Positions 4,948 through 7,011 of a DNA stretch of 7,011 bases are shown here, piece after piece. The number at the start of each line of letters is the position of its first letter. Within the stretch, counting starts at the first letter, position 1. Below the pieces are notes generated by a model. It was not told where the DNA came from and did not search any database. It saw only the letters and a list, made by a program, of their open reading frames with translations. A program made the translations under genes and the position numbers. Source of the DNA: Candidatus Heimdallarchaeota archaeon (GTDB taxonomy: Archaea; Asgardarchaeota; Heimdallarchaeia; Heimdallarchaeales; Heimdallarchaeaceae); the NCBI GenBank assembly GCA_016839985.1, contig JAEOTG010000208.1:1-7011 (forward strand). The letters are read 5' to 3'.

Positions 4948-6456
4948 ATGAAACTTAAAGAAGAACAAAAAACACTGATTATGAGCTTAGGTGCTCTGTT
5001 AATCTGTTTTTTACTATTTGCTGCTTTTTTCAATGTTCAAGGCTCTAAATCTTTAATTGAGGAATTTCAGAAAGATCATACAATGAATTCCTTTGACTAT
5101 ATAGGGTGGCAATGGACTACAACAGAAGTAATTTCGACTGAGAGTACAGATTCAGCTGAAGATGCTACTATTAGCATAGATATTGAAGAAAATGTACATG
5201 TAGCATGGCAAGATTCAACAGATTATCCATCAAGTGGGACACGTGAAAATATTCTATATAAAAGATGGAATGCTACAACATCTTCTTGGACTACACCAGA
5301 AGTAGTTTCAACTGTAAACTCAGGAAATTCTATAGGTCCTGTAAGTGTTGCAGATGATAAGGGAAATGTGCATTTAGCATGGTATGATAAAACAGATTAT
5401 TTATCAAGTGGAACAGATTTTGATATATTTTATCAAAGATGGAACCTTTCAACATTCTCATGGACAACTACAGAAGTGGTTTCAACAGAGAGTACAGAAG
5501 ATTCTTATTTTCCTTCATTTGCAGTTGATGCAAATGACAATATTTACATAGCTTGGCACGATTATACTGAATATTTAAGTACTGGACATCATCCAGATAT
5601 ATTTTACAAAAAGTGGAATTCTTCTTTATCCTCATGGACTATTACAGAACTACTTTCAACCAATAGTCTGTTACCAGCAATTCATCCTTCTCTTGGAGTA
5701 GATCAAAAAGGCAATGTACATGTTGTTTGGGAAAATACTACTATGGATGGAGGAACAGGATTAGCCAAAAACATTGTTTATCTATTTTGGAACGCCACTT
5801 CCTCCTTGTGGGATTCAATTGAGAATATTTCACCAGAATGTATAAACTCCTCCTCTAGAAGACCTTCTCTTTGTATAGATTCAAAAGGAAACATTCACAC
5901 ATCATGGTCAGAAGAATATAATTACGGCAGTTCTGGTACAGATCGTGATATTCTTTACAAGTATCTAAATGCTTCAACTCATTCATGGTCTACTCTAGAA
6001 GTAGTCTCAACTGAAAGTGTCAATGATTCATTATTTTGTTATATTACAACGGATAGTGAAGATAATATCCATATAGCTTGGACGGATGAATCGAATTTTA
6101 CAAGTTCAGGCATAGATTTTGACATATTCTATAAACGAAAGGAAGCTAAAAGCACTTTATGGACCAACACGGAAGTCATCTCAACAGAAAGTACTGGAGA
6201 TTCTTACCGTCCTTCTATTGATGTAAACTCCTTAGGAAATGTGTATGTGGCATGGGATGATTATAGTGATTATAATGATGCTGGGAGTAATGCAGATATC
6301 TTTTACAAATTTCTATCAGAACTACCAATTATACCTGAATTATCTCTCAAAAACCTAGATTCTTCGGAACTTCTACTTCTTTCCAATTTAATTATTGGTG
6401 TCCTTATCTTCTTCATTATACCCGAGAGAATTCGCAAAAAAACTCTAAAGAACTAG
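4948..6456 (+). CDS. Membrane-anchored surface protein with seven beta-propeller-like repeats
   Basis: The 502-residue product begins with a Lys/Glu-rich n-region and a hydrophobic segment (about 11-30), a signal peptide or anchor. Seven repeats start at W56, W114, W172, W230, W288, W347 and W405, a period of 58 or 59 residues. Each has W-T-x-x-E-h-h-S-T, then D-x-x-G/D-N-[VI]-[HY]-x-x-W, then [DN]-I-h-Y. This is the pattern of a seven-bladed beta-propeller. A second membrane helix (about 473-491) and the basic tail RIRKKTLKN follow, so the propeller should face outside with both ends inside or at the membrane. At least ten N-glycosylation sequons are visible, five of them at the same place in repeats 1-5 (N108, N166, N224, N282, N341). 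No true Asp-box (S-x-D-x-G-x-T-W) or catalytic residues are apparent, so binding or adhesion is likelier than hydrolysis. ATG 4948 is preferred to the in-frame ATG 4981 because it keeps the positive n-region. Confidence 0.85.
   Translation: MKLKEEQKTLIMSLGALLICFLLFAAFFNVQGSKSLIEEFQKDHTMNSFDYIGWQWTTTEVISTESTDSAEDATISIDIEENVHVAWQDSTDYPSSGTRENILYKRWNATTSSWTTPEVVSTVNSGNSIGPVSVADDKGNVHLAWYDKTDYLSSGTDFDIFYQRWNLSTFSWTTTEVVSTESTEDSYFPSFAVDANDNIYIAWHDYTEYLSTGHHPDIFYKKWNSSLSSWTITELLSTNSLLPAIHPSLGVDQKGNVHVVWENTTMDGGTGLAKNIVYLFWNATSSLWDSIENISPECINSSSRRPSLCIDSKGNIHTSWSEEYNYGSSGTDRDILYKYLNASTHSWSTLEVVSTESVNDSLFCYITTDSEDNIHIAWTDESNFTSSGIDFDIFYKRKEAKSTLWTNTEVISTESTGDSYRPSIDVNSLGNVYVAWDDYSDYNDAGSNADIFYKFLSELPIIPELSLKNLDSSELLLLSNLIIGVLIFFIIPERIRKKTLKN
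5113..6327 (+). repeat. Seven in-frame tandem repeats of 174-177 bp encoding propeller blades
   Basis: Repeat units begin at 5113, 5287, 5461, 5635, 5809, 5986 and 6160. Units 1, 3 and 7 are still similar at DNA level around the GAAGT...TCAACAGA...AGTAC stretch (near 5121, 5470 and 6169). Units 4 and 5 have diverged most in protein sequence. This implies duplication of a single blade unit with unequal later divergence. Confidence 0.8.
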
Positions 6457-6475
6457 TGACTACTAGTTCTTTTTT
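6447..6475 (+). terminator. Hairpin terminator overlapping the propeller stop codon
   Basis: AAAGAACTAGT (6447-6457), loop GACT, and ACTAGTTCTTT (6462-6472) form a perfect 11-bp stem whose 3' arm runs into a T tract (to 6475). The TAG stop at 6454-6456 lies inside the 5' arm. The form is that of a bacterial-type intrinsic terminator. Archaea usually need only the T tract, so the stem may instead stabilise the mRNA 3' end. Confidence 0.6.
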
Positions 6476-6540
6476 ATTACAAAAATGTAAAACAAAATTG
6501 GGGCCCAAGACGTAATAAATCAAAAAGAAGAATAAAATCT

Positions 6541-7011
6541 TTAACTCTCCAAGATATTAGATATTTTTTGAAAATAATCAATTATCTTTTCTAGAGGTTT
6601 AAGCCAACTATGTTCTTCAGACCATAATGAAAGAAATCTTAACCTATTCAATATTTGTTTGAAAAACACAAAATATTCCGCAGATAAAAGCTCATAAACC
6701 AGTCGTCTATCAGAGTTATACCAGCTTGTTTTATTTACTAAGCCAAAAGAGTATTTCTGGAAGAATTTATCCCTCGTTAAAGATTTTTTTAAGTAAATAG
6801 GTATTTTTTCTCCTTCTTTTGATCTTTGATATTCATCTAGAAAACATTCAAACAAATGATCTCTTATCTGTATCATATTTGTAAAGGTACGTAATAATAA
6901 CCAACATGATTGGAATGAATTGAGATAAACATCCACTCTTCCTTTATTTTTCAAAGACAGCTTCCAAATTTCATATGAAGATTGAATTGAAGTTCTAGAA
7001 ACCTCTTTTAA
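6541..7011 (-). CDS. Uncharacterised helical protein, 5' end outside window; possible winged-helix regulator
   Basis: The minus-strand frame is open from the TAA at 6543-6541 to the right edge (156 codons), so the N-terminus lies outside; the TTG at 6954 is not a credible start. The visible N-terminal part reads EVSRTSIQSSYEIWKLSLKN then KGRVDVYLNSF. This looks like a recognition helix followed by a wing, in the manner of MarR/GbsR-type winged-helix regulators. The rest is mainly helical and rich in aromatic residues (for example LLRTFTNMIQIRDHLFECF and EYFVFFKQILNRLRFLSLW), as expected for a dimerisation region. There is no signal peptide or obvious membrane helix in the visible part. It converges on the propeller gene, with 84 bases between the two stop codons. 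I cannot name a family with confidence; the regulator reading is an inference from one short segment. Confidence 0.55.
   Translation of the reverse strand, partial: LKEVSRTSIQSSYEIWKLSLKNKGRVDVYLNSFQSCWLLLRTFTNMIQIRDHLFECFLDEYQRSKEGEKIPIYLKKSLTRDKFFQKYSFGLVNKTSWYNSDRRLVYELLSAEYFVFFKQILNRLRFLSLWSEEHSWLKPLEKIIDYFQKISNILES

Noticed and set aside
4948..6456. Sialidase (neuraminidase) call for the repeat protein
   Set aside because: The repeats lack the Asp-box consensus S-x-D-x-G-x-T-W and no arginine triad or catalytic set is apparent; only the general propeller pattern is supported.
6499..6509. GC-rich near-palindrome TTGGGGCCCAA in an AT-rich spacer
   Set aside because: The arms are only five bases around a central G. 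It stands out by composition but is too short to support a site.
6952..6954. TTG at 6954 as the start of the right-edge gene
   Set aside because: The frame continues open to 7011 with protein-like sequence and there is no ribosome-binding site before this TTG.
1..7011. CRISPR array, insertion sequence, tRNA or rRNA
   Set aside because: No direct repeats with unique spacers, no transposase-like frame with terminal repeats, and no cloverleaf or rRNA-like stretch were seen on either strand.

Overview
This is an AT-rich archaeal window, most likely from an Asgard archaeon (Promethearchaeota; Loki-, Heimdall- or Hel-like). The main reason is the gene at 706-1386. It encodes a compact protein of two gelsolin-like domains, and gelsolin-family actin regulators in prokaryotes are essentially an Asgard hallmark. 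TATA-like boxes at archaeal spacing, apparently leaderless or short-leader genes, a TTG start and an N-glycosylatable surface protein fit the same picture. The assignment is inference; no rRNA or other marker gene is present.

Layout. Bases 1-639 (+) hold the C-terminal part of a tocopherol-cyclase-like (lipocalin-related) protein, cut by the left edge. The two-domain gelsolin follows at 706-1386 (+) with its own TATA box and an unusual aromatic/basic C-terminal tail. A three-gene minus-strand cluster runs from 3775 (or 3766) down to 1421. In transcription order it encodes a NimA-like flavin-binding split-barrel protein, an aldo/keto reductase with an intact catalytic tetrad, and L-aspartate dehydrogenase (nadX type). 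A 119-bp divergent promoter region carrying an inverted repeat separates it from a plus-strand AHSA1/SRPBCC gene (3895-4347). A small 86-residue protein of unknown function (4389-4649, -) converges on that gene. A 298-bp spacer then leads to a large surface protein (4948-6456, +) with seven near-identical-length repeats of 58-59 residues, read here as a seven-bladed beta-propeller held between an N-terminal signal/anchor and a C-terminal membrane helix. A perfect 11-bp hairpin overlapping its stop codon probably ends its transcript. The right edge holds the 3' part of a minus-strand gene (6541-7011) that may encode a winged-helix regulator.

How the genes work together. The minus-strand cluster groups a flavin-type protein with two nicotinamide-dependent oxidoreductases, so a shared redox or NAD-related role is plausible but unproven. 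The remaining genes look like independent units. No mobile element, CRISPR array, tRNA or rRNA was seen. The observations most worth following are the tailed two-domain gelsolin and the seven-repeat membrane-anchored propeller.
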